64,000 bases of DNA from Nonomuraea turcica (GTDB lineage: Bacteria; Actinomycetota; Actinomycetes; Streptosporangiales; Streptosporangiaceae). The notes below the pieces were generated by a model, which was not told the DNA's origin, searched no databases, and saw only the letters and a list, made by a program, of their open reading frames with translations. The stretch covers positions 62,001 to 126,000 of the forward strand of contig NZ_JAUZQF010000022.1 in NCBI RefSeq assembly GCF_030718205.1, given 5' to 3'. This document shows, piece by piece, positions 53,501 through 60,959 of the stretch. The position numbers were made by a program, and so were the translations under genes. Within the stretch, counting starts at the first letter, position 1. Every line of letters begins with the position of its first letter.

Positions 53501-53641
53501 CCGGACATCGAGGTGGTGATCACACCGCAGGATCGGGCGGCGGGGCGGGATCCGCAGCTGGACAAGGCGATCGAGCTCGCGCTCGCCGCCCTGGCGGAAA
53601 ACCCGCCCGCCACCCCGCCCGACCTGCCACCCCTGCCCTGA
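50501..53641 (+). CDS. tricorn-type S41 protease
   Basis: 1046-aa cytoplasmic tricorn protease homologue that degrades peptides released by the proteasome. N-terminal six-bladed beta-propeller (VWLAPLAGGRAWRFTADRVP, DPRFSPDGSHIAWTGSREG), second propeller with LTFSPDSRWLAWEHPHQHPL, a Lys/Asp-rich linker (about 520-545), a helical C1 domain, PDZ domain around SPLLAPGVAVRPGDAIIAVG, and the C2 catalytic domain with the nucleophile Ser937 in DEFAGSDGDIVSAGIK. Archaeal and actinobacterial tricorns have this order. GTG 50501. It is monocistronic; a GCCCCGC/GCGGGGC palindrome follows at 53643-53656. Confidence 0.95.
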   Translation: MTNGAYLRYPHLHGDLVTFVADDDVWLAPLAGGRAWRFTADRVPVSDPRFSPDGSHIAWTGSREGAPEVFAAEIDGPEGERLTHWGSDTTRVRGWTEDGAVLAISSTGQSHRVRNWAYAVPLDGGPGTRLPYGWASDVAISDGRVATVSAMWREPSQWKRYRGGTAGKIWVDADGSGEFARLFADSTAQYWSVSWVGDRIVFLADLDGTGNLYSALPDGSDLRKHSSHEEFYARHATSDGQRVIYSHAGDLWVLESLDAEPHRLDVRLGGPRPGRARRPAPTRAGSYAPDATGRASVVEIRGTAHWVPHRDGPAGALRVQPGVRVRLPRVLDGDGRAIWVSDVSGEDGLEIGTPGGEIRTLATGQLGRVLELEAAPDGKHAAVATHDGRLLVVDLESGDLRELDRTTQGDLSGLTFSPDSRWLAWEHPHQHPLSQIKMGRVDGTSVIDVTPVRFDDYDPVFTKDGKYLAFLSARTFDPVYDSHVFDMSFLYGCRPYIVPLQAGTPSPFDPSLQGRGFNGEDDKPNKDDKQDDAPPRTEVDPDGIGSRVVPVPVPAGRYGNLRTAKDALLWLRYPLTGQHGDEPSQEMVLERYDLKKRSKSELGKEVRSFQVSGDGTRLVTNGKNGLQTRAATEGDEVVTVDLDRITVQIDPVAEWRQGFHEAGRLMRDHFWRADMGGVDWQGVLDRYAPFVERIGAHSELIDLLWEAQGELGTSHAYAAAPNGGSDPRRRQGLLGADLTRDADGVWRVERILPGESSDHAARSPLLAPGVAVRPGDAIIAVGGRPVDPVRGPLALLAGTANQPTELTVRPASGGDPRRVVVSPIADETPLRYHDWVEGRRTLVREASDGRLGYLHVPDMVGTGWAQFHRDLRTEMAFDGLIVDVRHNGGGHLSELILEKLSRKVTGWARARGYEPRRYPMDSPRGPIVTITDEFAGSDGDIVSAGIKNRDIGPLVGTRTWGGVIGIDSRYNLVDGTRVTQPRYSFWLDGPGWGVENYGVDPDIEVVITPQDRAAGRDPQLDKAIELALAALAENPPATPPDLPPLP

Positions 53642-53682
53642 CGCCCCGCGCGGGGCCGCGCCTGACGGTCTGTGGCGCCGCA

Positions 53683-53762
53683 CGTGCGGCGGTGTTCCGC
53701 GTGCGGCGGTGCTCACGTGCGGCGGTGCTCACGTGCGACGGTGCTCACTTGCGACGGTGCCC
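53683..53762 (+). repeat. five tandem copies of a 16-bp unit
   Basis: Unit CGTGCGGCGGTGCTCA, copies starting about 53683, 53700, 53716, 53732 and 53748 with 1-4 substitutions; the first interval is 17 bp. It lies between convergent tricorn and MalY/PatB genes, with no spacers. Confidence 0.75.
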
Positions 53763-53860
53763 CGCGGCCACCGGCCTGGCTCGGCGTCAGGCCGGGAGTC
53801 GCCTGTCTGGGGGCGGCGGTGCCGCTGGGTGGGGCGCCATGGGGCGTGGCCGGGCGGGGG

Positions 53861-54970
53861 TCAGCGGAGGCGGGACAGGCGGTTGAGGATCTCGGCGAGG
53901 ACGGGCTCGCTGGTGGCGAAGTTCAGGCGGACGTACTCCGCCCCACCGGGCCCGAAGCCCGCCCCGTCCGTCAGCAGCACCTTGGCCTCCCGTTCGATGA
54001 CCTCCGCCATCCCCGTCCGCCCCACATGTAGCCACGCCAGATACGTCGCCTGGGGAAGCCGATAGCCGAAGGTGCCGGGCAGGCGGGCGGCGATCGTGTG
54101 CCGGTGACGATCCAGCAGGAGGCGAACCCCGTCCAACCAGGCGTCCCCATGCCGCCACGCCGCCACCGTCGCCTCGACCCCGAACAGGTTGGCGGAGCCG
54201 TACAGGAAGGGCGGCTGCGCCTCCAGGGCCTTGCGGACCCCCTGGTGCCCGAGGTGGGCGACAGAGACGCGGATGCCGCCCAGGTTGAACGCCTTCGTCG
54301 CGGACGTGAGGGTGACGGTGCGTTCGGGGAGGATCGTGGCGAACGGGATGTGACGGTGCGGCTCGAAGGTCAGGTCGGCGTGGATCTCGTCCGCGATCAC
54401 GAGCAGATCGTGGCGTTCGGCCTGCTCGGCCAGGTGGGTCAGCTCCTCGCGGGTGAACACCCGGCCGGTCGGATTGTGCGGGTTGACCAAGAGCAGCACC
54501 CGGCAGCCCGACAGGTCGGGCACCTCGAAGCGCCACGAATCGCCGTCGGGCTCGGCCTGGATGGCGCGCAAGGGGCGGTCCATGACCTGCAGCGTCGTAA
54601 GGAACGGATGGTAGGCGGGAGTGTGCACGGCCACACCGTCGCCGGGCTTGGTCCAGACGTGGAGCAGGACCTGGAGTGCCTGGTTGAGGTCGTTGAACGA
54701 ACGTACCTGCGAGGGGTCGGGCGACCAGCCGTACCGGCCCGCCATACGCTCGGCGAACGCCTCCGCCAGCGGCCCTGCGTTGGGCTTGTCCAGCCAGGCC
54801 GGATAGCCGAGGTCGGCGCCGGCTCGCCGGCGCAGCGCCTCGATGACCTCGGGCGCGGTGGGCAGGTCCATGTCGGCTATCCAGGCGGGAATGATCCCCG
54901 GACCCGCCTTTGCCCACTTAAATCCATCATTTCGTGCCTTGAGGTCTTCTGGGCGGTATGCGGTATTCAC
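53861..54970 (-). CDS. MalY/PatB family PLP-dependent aminotransferase or C-S lyase
   Basis: 369-aa fold-type I PLP enzyme. WIADMDLPTAPEVIEALRRR at the N-terminus is the MalY/PatB signature; LLLVNPHNPTGRVFTREEL (NPHNPTG), VIADEIHADLTFEPHRHIPF (Asp and His for PLP) and the PLP Lys in TLTSATKAFNLGGIRVS. PatB/MalY enzymes cleave cystathionine or cysteine to pyruvate, ammonia and thiol, or act as regulatory aminotransferases. Substrate not assigned. ATG 54970; divergent from the nucleotidyltransferase gene 63 bp away. Confidence 0.9.
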   Translation of the reverse strand: MNTAYRPEDLKARNDGFKWAKAGPGIIPAWIADMDLPTAPEVIEALRRRAGADLGYPAWLDKPNAGPLAEAFAERMAGRYGWSPDPSQVRSFNDLNQALQVLLHVWTKPGDGVAVHTPAYHPFLTTLQVMDRPLRAIQAEPDGDSWRFEVPDLSGCRVLLLVNPHNPTGRVFTREELTHLAEQAERHDLLVIADEIHADLTFEPHRHIPFATILPERTVTLTSATKAFNLGGIRVSVAHLGHQGVRKALEAQPPFLYGSANLFGVEATVAAWRHGDAWLDGVRLLLDRHRHTIAARLPGTFGYRLPQATYLAWLHVGRTGMAEVIEREAKVLLTDGAGFGPGGAEYVRLNFATSEPVLAEILNRLSRLR

Positions 54971-55032
54971 CTGGACATTCTAGGATTTTAGATTGTGATG
55001 AGGCGCCGGCGTCGATTGTGGCAGGCTGAGCG

Positions 55033-55881
55033 GTGATGACGCCCCACCCGAAGATCGACGCGATTGTCGAGACATACCTGTCAGTGGCCGACGCGGCGGC
55101 TCCCGGGCTCATCGAAGGGCTCTACCTCGAGGGGTCGGCGGCGCTGGATGACTACCGTCCGGCCACGAGCGACGTGGACTTCGTCGCGGTCACGGCCGCC
55201 GGGCCGCCGATCGAGACCCTGGAGCGCATCCACACCAGCCTCGGCGCCCACCCGTTCGAAGGCGTCTACGTGACCTGGGACGACCTCCGTCGCAACCCCT
55301 TGGACCTCGGGGCGCGCCCGCAGGCCCACGCCGGCAAGCTCAACCCCCAGGGCGGCCTCAACCCGGTCACCTGGCATACGCTGGCCCGCCACGGGGTGAC
55401 CTGCCGCGGTCCCAAGGCGGGGGACCTCGACATCTGGACCGATCCTGCCGTCCTCGCCGCCTGGACCGACGCCAACCTCGACCGCTACTGGCGGCGCCTG
55501 GTGACCCGGGCTTCCCACCTGTTTTCGCCGTGGGGGCTGGCCTCGCTGGGCCCGTACGCCACCGTGTGGATCGTCACGGGCGTCTCCCGGCTGCACTACA
55601 CGCTCGCGACGGGCGAGCTCACGTCCAAGACGGGTGCGGCGCGGCACGCGCGGAAAACGTTCCCCGAGCGCTGGCACCGCGTGATCGACGAGGCGCTGCG
55701 GCTGCGGGCGGACGACACCGCGGAGCCCTCGCTCGGGTGCCTGGTCTCGGGGCTGGGTGAGCACTTCGGCACACCCCGGCGCTCGCTGTACGGCTCCCCG
55801 TTCGAACGGCGGCATGACGTGCTCGACTTCGCCGACCAGGCGATCAAGGCCGCGCACGATCTGTACACCGCTGGGGATTGA
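55033..55881 (+). CDS. aminoglycoside adenylyltransferase-like nucleotidyltransferase (DUF4111)
   Basis: 282-aa protein. The N-terminal nucleotidyltransferase motif GLYLEGSAALDDYRPATSD then VDFVAV supplies the GS-x-n-DxD metal site; the C-terminal DUF4111-like helical domain includes RLHYTLATGELTSKTGAARH and FPERWHRVIDEALRLRA. This is the AadA-like layout (ANT(3'')-type), but many chromosomal copies do not confer resistance. Start is GTG 55033 or ATG 55036. It is divergent from MalY/PatB. Confidence 0.85.
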   Translation: MMTPHPKIDAIVETYLSVADAAAPGLIEGLYLEGSAALDDYRPATSDVDFVAVTAAGPPIETLERIHTSLGAHPFEGVYVTWDDLRRNPLDLGARPQAHAGKLNPQGGLNPVTWHTLARHGVTCRGPKAGDLDIWTDPAVLAAWTDANLDRYWRRLVTRASHLFSPWGLASLGPYATVWIVTGVSRLHYTLATGELTSKTGAARHARKTFPERWHRVIDEALRLRADDTAEPSLGCLVSGLGEHFGTPRRSLYGSPFERRHDVLDFADQAIKAAHDLYTAGD

Positions 55882-55939
55882 CGGCGGATCGCCCCTGGGG
55901 TACGAATGCGATCACCGCGCCCTCGTCGGCGTGGTGAAA

Positions 55940-55953
55940 TGTTAGCGCTAACA
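55940..55953. promoter_or_regulatory. LacI-type operator TGTTAGCGCTAACA
   Basis: Perfect 14-bp palindrome with the CG-centred core typical of LacI-family operators, 17 bp upstream of the GH43 start. LacI regulators commonly control sugar-degrading genes; no LacI gene is present in this window. Confidence 0.75.
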
Positions 55954-55970
55954 CCACAGAGGGGCCGCGG

Positions 55971-57323
55971 ATGCGTACACGTGGAGTCACTCGAAAGGCG
56001 TTAACCGGCGTCGTCGCGCTGCTCGCCGCCATCGCGGCCGTCGCGTTCGCACCCGGGGCGGCACACGCCGCCGGGCCGGCGCCGCACTACCTGATGACCG
56101 CGTTCACCAACAGCAGCGAGTCCAACATGTACGTCTACGACTCGGCGAACGCCACGACCTTCACCCTCGTCCGCGCAAACGCGTACACCCCGCCGTCCGG
56201 CCTGATCCGCGACCCGAGCGTGCTGCGGCACACCGACGGCTACTACTACCTCGTCTACACCACCAACTGGACCGGCGACACCATCGGCTTCGCCCGCAGC
56301 GCCGACTCCGTGACCTGGACCTTTCTCCGCAACGTCACGGTCGGCCTGAACGGCGCCACCGGCAGCACCTGGGCGCCGGAGTGGTTCAGGGACTCCGACG
56401 GCAGCGTCCACGTGATCTACTCGGCGTCCACGACGGGCACAGCAGGGCAATTCCGGCCCTACCGGATCACCGCTACGAACAGCGCGTTGTCGTCGTGGAG
56501 CGGCCCGACGCCCCTGGGCATCCCGGCGAACTACATCGACAGCTTCGTCGTCAAGGTGGGCTCCACGTACCACAACTTCCTCAAGAACGAGACGACCAAG
56601 TACATCGAGCATGCCACCGCCACCTCGCTCAACGGCCCCTGGCAGTTCACCGGCACCGGGAACTGGGCCGGCTGGGGCTCGGGCCTGGAGGGCCCGGCGC
56701 TGACGCGGCTGCCGGACGGCCGGTGGCGGATCTACTTCGACAACTACACCGGAGGCCGCTACTACTACGCCGACAGCTCGAACCTGACCTCGTTCGGCGC
56801 CAGGGTCGAGTTGTCCGGCCTGTCCGGCACCGCCAGGCACTTCACCGTGCTGCGTGAGGACGTCGGCGACACGACCGCGGTGCCCACCGGCAACCGCTCG
56901 CTGCGCTCGGCCAACTTCCCCGACCGGTACGTACGCCACCGCGACTACCTGGCCTACGTGGACCCGCTCGGCTCCGCCAGTCCGCTCGCCGACCGCAGGG
57001 ACGCCACGTTCGCCGTCGTCGCCGGGCTGGCGCACGCCGGCTGCTACTCCTTCCAGGCCGTCAACCAGCCCGGCTACTACCTGCGGCATTACAACATGCG
57101 GCTGACGCTGCAACGGGACGACGGGTCGGCGATCTTCAAGGGCGACGCCACGTACTGCGGGCGGGCCGGACTGGCGGGCGGGGGCACGATCTCGTTCGAG
57201 TCCTACAACCTGCCCGGCCGCTACCTGCGGCACTACAACTACGAGATGCGGCTGGACCTGTGGGCGTCCGGCTCGGTGTTCGCCGGCGACGCCTCCTACA
57301 CCGTCACCTCGCCGCTGTCCTGA
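55971..57323 (+). CDS. secreted GH43-like glycosidase with AbfB (CBM42) domain
   Basis: 450-aa secreted protein. Signal peptide to about residue 34 (basic start, LTGVVALLAAIAAVAFAPG, cleavage after AHA). The five-bladed beta-propeller GH43 domain (about 40-300) has the general-base Asp81 in LIRDPSVLRH, Asp/Glu positions in WAPEWF (Glu137) and the acid in GSGLEGPALTRL. C-terminal AbfB arabinose-binding domain (about 315-450) with NRSLRSANFPDRYVRHRDY and repeated YYLRHYNM / RYLRHYNY motifs. Likely attacks arabinose side chains of plant polysaccharides. A LacI-type operator lies just upstream. ATG 55971. Confidence 0.9.
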   Translation: MRTRGVTRKALTGVVALLAAIAAVAFAPGAAHAAGPAPHYLMTAFTNSSESNMYVYDSANATTFTLVRANAYTPPSGLIRDPSVLRHTDGYYYLVYTTNWTGDTIGFARSADSVTWTFLRNVTVGLNGATGSTWAPEWFRDSDGSVHVIYSASTTGTAGQFRPYRITATNSALSSWSGPTPLGIPANYIDSFVVKVGSTYHNFLKNETTKYIEHATATSLNGPWQFTGTGNWAGWGSGLEGPALTRLPDGRWRIYFDNYTGGRYYYADSSNLTSFGARVELSGLSGTARHFTVLREDVGDTTAVPTGNRSLRSANFPDRYVRHRDYLAYVDPLGSASPLADRRDATFAVVAGLAHAGCYSFQAVNQPGYYLRHYNMRLTLQRDDGSAIFKGDATYCGRAGLAGGGTISFESYNLPGRYLRHYNYEMRLDLWASGSVFAGDASYTVTSPLS

Positions 57324-57571
57324 ACGACGAGCAGATGCGCGGCGTCGTCAGACTTGCTCTGGGCACACCAGGAGCCGGGCATCGCGACCAACACGGACCA
57401 ATGGGTGCGACCGGTCAAAGCCGGGGACTGGGTGCGACGGTTCGTGTGTTGAGGGGCGAGCATGACGGTTGGCGAGGTCAGCGGTGCGGTGCCGTGCCCC
57501 GTCAGTGCATGTTGTGGCGCGCGCCGGAACGCGGCGCGGCGAGGTGACGCGCGCCCAAGCCGCCGACCTGG

Positions 57572-58279
57572 TCAGAGCCGGCGCAGGACCGCTACGACCT
57601 TGCCCAGGACGGTGGCCTCGTCACCGGGGATGGGCTCGTAATTGGTGTTGTGCGGGACGAGCCAGACATGGCCGTCCTTGCGCTTGAAGGTCTTGACGGT
57701 GGCCTCGCCTTCGATCATGGCGGCCACGATGTCGCCGCTCTCCGCCACCGGCTGCTGGCGGACGACCACCCAGTCGCCGTCGGCGATGGCGGCCTCGATC
57801 ATGGAGTCACCGGCGACCTGGAGCAGGAACAGCGTGCCTTCGCCGACGAGCTGCTTGGGCAGCGCGAAGACGTCCTCGACGCTCTCCTCGGCCAGGATCG
57901 GACCACCGGCGGCGATGCGGCCGACGAGTGGGACGTAGGCGGCCGTGGGACGGCTGATCGTGGGCTCGTCATCCGCCGCGTCCGGGTCCACCCACAACAC
58001 CGGCTCGCCCGGCAGTCGCACCTCCAGGGCGCGCGGCCGGTGTGGGTCGCGTCTGAGGTAACCCTTGCGCTGCAACGCCGTCAGCTGATGGGACACGCTG
58101 GACGTGCTCGTCAGCTGCACCGCTTCGCCGATTTCCCGCATGGAGGGCGGATAGCCGCGCTGTTGCACCGAGTCGCGAATCACTTCGAGGATCTTGCGCT
58201 GCCTGGGCGTCAGGCCCAGAGAGTCGCGTCTGCGCACCGCGAGGTCGCTGACCCCGTTTGCGTCATCCCGCTCGGTCAT
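57572..58279 (-). CDS. lexA: LexA repressor
   Basis: 235-aa SOS repressor. N-terminal winged HTH ([40 protein letters not shown]), the self-cleavage site A124-G125 in RIAAGGPI, catalytic Ser159 in [16 protein letters not shown] and Lys196 in ATVKTFKR, the serine-lysine protease dyad. RecA-DNA filaments trigger cleavage and derepress the SOS regulon. It is divergent from a LysM gene; two SOS boxes (58379-58394, 58448-58463) lie between, so lexA and the LysM gene are likely co-regulated by LexA. ATG 58279. Confidence 0.97.
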   Translation of the reverse strand: MTERDDANGVSDLAVRRRDSLGLTPRQRKILEVIRDSVQQRGYPPSMREIGEAVQLTSTSSVSHQLTALQRKGYLRRDPHRPRALEVRLPGEPVLWVDPDAADDEPTISRPTAAYVPLVGRIAAGGPILAEESVEDVFALPKQLVGEGTLFLLQVAGDSMIEAAIADGDWVVVRQQPVAESGDIVAAMIEGEATVKTFKRKDGHVWLVPHNTNYEPIPGDEATVLGKVVAVLRRL

Positions 58280-58378
58280 GCCCTGCCTCCTCGCCCGGCC
58301 GCCCGCCTCACCGGCGGACCTGCCGTTCTGTGGTCTCGATGTCGCACACAGCGACGTTATCGCTGTTGAAGATCATCT

Positions 58379-58394
58379 TCAAACAATTGTTCGA
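58379..58394. promoter_or_regulatory. SOS box (LexA operator)
   Basis: TCAAACAATTGTTCGA fits the actinobacterial SOS consensus TCGAAC-N4-GTTCGA with one mismatch, 100 bp upstream of lexA. Confidence 0.8.
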
Positions 58395-58447
58395 GTCTTC
58401 CTCGAAATTGTCGCCAGTGTGGTGTACAACATCGTACGGGAGTTCGA

Positions 58448-58463
58448 TCGACACCGTGTTCGA
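58448..58463. promoter_or_regulatory. second, weaker SOS box
   Basis: TCGACACCGTGTTCGA keeps the right half GTTCGA and most of the left half, 53 bp upstream of the LysM gene. Confidence 0.5.
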
Positions 58464-58516
58464 TTTGCTGATCTTTATTCGGCCTTTTCCTCAGGCCACA
58501 CGGCAGGAGGTCATCC

Positions 58517-60019
58517 ATGCGAACGACCACAAACACGAACCCGACCAGCGAAGACGCCAAGCGGCTCACCCTCATTGCCGATGCTACGCAGAGTAAGGAC
58601 CGACGGGGAGACAATACGCGGACCGAGATCGCTTCCCGTGGAAATTCCGGTAAGAGGTTGGGGCTCCGTTCGAGTGATGGGGCAAGGCGCGGAGGGCCCT
58701 CGCCGGACGCGGCGGCGGCCCGGGGTCAGGGGAGGCCTCGCCTGCGCCTCGTCCCACCGCCTCATTCCCGGACGAACGCGGACGACACGCCCGCATCGAG
58801 CGGCCAGGGTCGCCGAGAGCACGGAGCCGGTACGGGTCGGGGAGGGCCTGGAACCGGCGGGAGTCCCGGCACTGTCGCGGGGCGCGGCACGCTCGGGGCG
58901 AACGCGGGGCCCGGTGATGGCACACGCCGCGGAAGACAGGCGACTGGCACGAGGTCGGGCGGCGCTGCTGGCGGCGGCGCTGGGACTGGTGCGAGGCGGA
59001 GCGGCAGTGCGGGCGGCGGCGAGGCTGGTGCGAGGCGGGGCGGTGCCGCGGGTAGCGGCGGGGCTGGTGCGAGCCTGGGCGGCGATGGGACCGGTGCGAG
59101 CCTGGGCGGCGTCGCGGAAAGTGGCGGCACTGGGACCATTGCGAGGCAGGGCGGCAATGCGGGCAGCGGCGGCGCTGGGACAGTTGCGAGGCAGGGCGGT
59201 GCCGCGGGGAGCGGCGGTGCTGGGACTGGTACGAGGTCGGGCAGCGTTGGGACTGATGCGCGGCTGAGTGGCGCTGGGACTGGTGCGAGGCTAGGCGGCA
59301 TTGCGGGCGGCAGCGGCACTGGGCCTGGTGCGAGGCTACGCGGCATTGTGGGAGGCGGGGACGCTGGAGCTGGTGCGACCGGGGGCGGCAGCGCGGGCGG
59401 CAGCGGCGCTGGAGCTGGTGCAAGGCTGGGCGGCGCCGCGGGCAGCGGCGGAGCCGGGACTCGTGCTGGGATCGGTCGTGGTGTGGAGCGCGGTGGGCCC
59501 GGGGTGGGCAAGAGGCGTGGCGGGTCGGCCGCGGGCAGGACACGGGCCAAGGCGGCGGCGGGAGTCGGGCCGGGAACGCCTGGGTCGCGTCGCCGGCGGG
59601 GAGGCGGCGGCGCGAAGGGCGCTGATCGCCGGTGGAAGCGCAGGGCCGGTGTGCGGCGCGATCGTCGCGCGGCGTCGCGGCTTGAGCGTCGCGCCGCGCC
59701 GCCGGTGCGGCTGACGCGCCGAGGGCGGGCCGTGCTGGTGGTGGCGGTGGCGTTACTGTCCCTGGGCGGGTTCTGGCTCGGCACCCGTGCCGTCAGCCAT
59801 GCGGCGGTGAAGGTCGTCGTTCCCAGCACCGCCGGGCTGCCGTGGGTGGAGGTCCGCCAGGGGGACACGCTCTGGGCCATCGCCGACGTGCTCTCCGGAG
59901 GCGAAGATCCCGGAGCCGTGGTCGCGGAGATCAAGCGTCTGAACGGGCTCCCCGACTCGATCATCCATCCCGGCACGCGCCTCTATGTCCCGAGGGACAT
60001 CGCCGGGGTGGTGCGCTGA
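58517..60019 (+). CDS. LysM cell-wall protein, ChiZ/Rv2719c-like, with Gly-rich expansion
   Basis: 500-aa protein. The N-terminal region and a Gly/Ala/Arg-rich repeat region (about 140-320) precede one membrane helix at about 405-427 (RAVLVVAVALLSLGGFWLG) and a C-terminal LysM domain at about 444-495 (VEVRQGDTLWAIADVLSGGE, RLNGLPDSIIHPGTRLYVP). LysM binds peptidoglycan outside the membrane. The lexA-divergent, nrdR-upstream position is the same as mycobacterial Rv2719c (ChiZ), a DNA-damage-induced cell-division modulator, so that role is likely. The repeat region is an oddity: relatives lack it. ATG 58517. Confidence 0.8.
   Translation: MRTTTNTNPTSEDAKRLTLIADATQSKDRRGDNTRTEIASRGNSGKRLGLRSSDGARRGGPSPDAAAARGQGRPRLRLVPPPHSRTNADDTPASSGQGRREHGAGTGRGGPGTGGSPGTVAGRGTLGANAGPGDGTRRGRQATGTRSGGAAGGGAGTGARRSGSAGGGEAGARRGGAAGSGGAGASLGGDGTGASLGGVAESGGTGTIARQGGNAGSGGAGTVARQGGAAGSGGAGTGTRSGSVGTDARLSGAGTGARLGGIAGGSGTGPGARLRGIVGGGDAGAGATGGGSAGGSGAGAGARLGGAAGSGGAGTRAGIGRGVERGGPGVGKRRGGSAAGRTRAKAAAGVGPGTPGSRRRRGGGGAKGADRRWKRRAGVRRDRRAASRLERRAAPPVRLTRRGRAVLVVAVALLSLGGFWLGTRAVSHAAVKVVVPSTAGLPWVEVRQGDTLWAIADVLSGGEDPGAVVAEIKRLNGLPDSIIHPGTRLYVPRDIAGVVR
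58960..59480 (+). repeat. imperfect 45-bp coding repeats in the LysM gene
   Basis: Protein units such as TIARQGGNAGSGGAG and TVARQGGAAGSGGAG (15 aa, 45 bp) recur with decay, alternating with GARLGG, GASLGG and AGGSGAG variants. The repeats keep all three plus-strand frames open for long stretches. Confidence 0.7.
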
Positions 60020-60360
60020 TCGACGCGGATCCCGACGACGTCGTGGGAGTGACGACGTCATGCGAGTGGCAACGTCGAGGGCGTCGTCTCGTGAGGTGAC
60101 AACGCCCAAGGCGGGCGGCGTGGAGGTGCTGCGGCGCGGTGCCCGAGGGATGGATCGAACAGGAAGTGGCCTGCGGTAGCGTTGTGAGGTTTGTTCACGG
60201 CCGTGACCGCTAGCAATACATGTGACACGGCCGCGCCTCCATCCTGCCATCCGGGAAGGCCGACACGCCCGAGGCTCCAGATGACCGTGGGCTGATCAGC
60301 GACTTCAGCCGGATGGGCCCGCCCAACTTGCGTTCATGGTCGCGCGCTTCTACGGTTGGA
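60020..60360. other. intergenic region between the LysM gene and nrdR
   Basis: About 340 bp with no gene. Near its start GACGTCGT (60037-60044) and ACGACGTC (60052-60059) could form a weak terminator stem, and there is a CACGGCCGTG palindrome near 60198. No tRNA or riboswitch was recognised. Confidence 0.45.
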
Positions 60361-60410
60361 CCACAACATCTAGTAGTTACACCGATGTAGTTCACCACAC
60401 CTTGTGTTTC
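60361..60410 (+). promoter_or_regulatory. putative NrdR box pair upstream of nrdRJ
   Basis: CAACATCTAG near 60364-60373 fits the NrdR core CwAtATaTwG with two mismatches; a weaker ACAC-N3-GTGT element is centred at about 60402. Centres are about 31 bp apart, near three helical turns, as for known NrdR box pairs. Confidence 0.5.
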
Positions 60411-60503
60411 CGTGACCGCTCCATGGCCAGCCGTGGAGTGTGCGTGAGCGTCCCGTCACAACCCATTTGCGTGTGTGGTGGCCGCAGGTCGAGGAGGCGA
60501 AGC

Positions 60504-60959
60504 GTGCACTGTCCGTTCTGTCGCCACCCTGACACCAGGGTCATCGACAGCCGCTCGACGGACGACGGCGCGGCCATCAGGCGCCGGCGCACCTGCCCGG
60601 AGTGCGGGCGCCGGTTCACCACGCAGGAGACCGTGCTGCTCATGGTGAGCAAGCGCAGTGGAGTGACGGAGCCGTTCTCGCGGGACAAGGTCGTCGCGGG
60701 CGTACGGCGGGCCTGCCAGGGAAGACCGGTCAGCGAGGACTCACTGGCGCAGCTCGGACAGCGGGTGGAAGAGGCCATCAGGGCCAAGGGCGCGGCCGAG
60801 ATCCCCTCCAACGAGGTGGGCCTGGCGATCCTGGGCCCGCTGCGGGAGCTCGACGAGGTGGCCTACCTGCGTTTCGCATCGGTGTATCGCGGTTTCGAGA
60901 GCCTGGCGGACTTCGAGGCCGAGATCAAACAGTTGAAGGCGGAGAAGGGGGAGTCATGA
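60504..60959 (+). CDS. nrdR: transcriptional repressor NrdR
   Basis: 151-aa regulator of ribonucleotide reductase genes. N-terminal zinc ribbon with CPFC at residues 3-6 and CPECGRRF, followed by an ATP-cone domain ([39 protein letters not shown]). It senses (d)ATP and binds paired NrdR boxes. GTG 60504 (GAGGAGG upstream) gives the standard N-terminus MHCPFC. Its stop overlaps the nrdJ start (ATGA), so nrdR and nrdJ are co-translated, the usual streptomycete arrangement. Confidence 0.97.
   Translation: MHCPFCRHPDTRVIDSRSTDDGAAIRRRRTCPECGRRFTTQETVLLMVSKRSGVTEPFSRDKVVAGVRRACQGRPVSEDSLAQLGQRVEEAIRAKGAAEIPSNEVGLAILGPLRELDEVAYLRFASVYRGFESLADFEAEIKQLKAEKGES

Noticed and set aside
57324-57571. fragment reading LLWAHQEPGIATNTDQWV between GH43 and lexA
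   Set aside because: Looks protein-like, but is short, lacks a start and matches no family I know; insufficient to call a pseudogene.
60020-60503. cobalamin riboswitch upstream of nrdR/nrdJ
   Set aside because: No B12-box-like sequence; a B12-dependent enzyme is not normally under such a switch.
60602-60955. N-terminal extension of nrdJ through nrdR
   Set aside because: The extension is antisense-like Arg/Gly-rich sequence in the wrong frame of nrdR; the ATGA overlap fixes the start at 60956.
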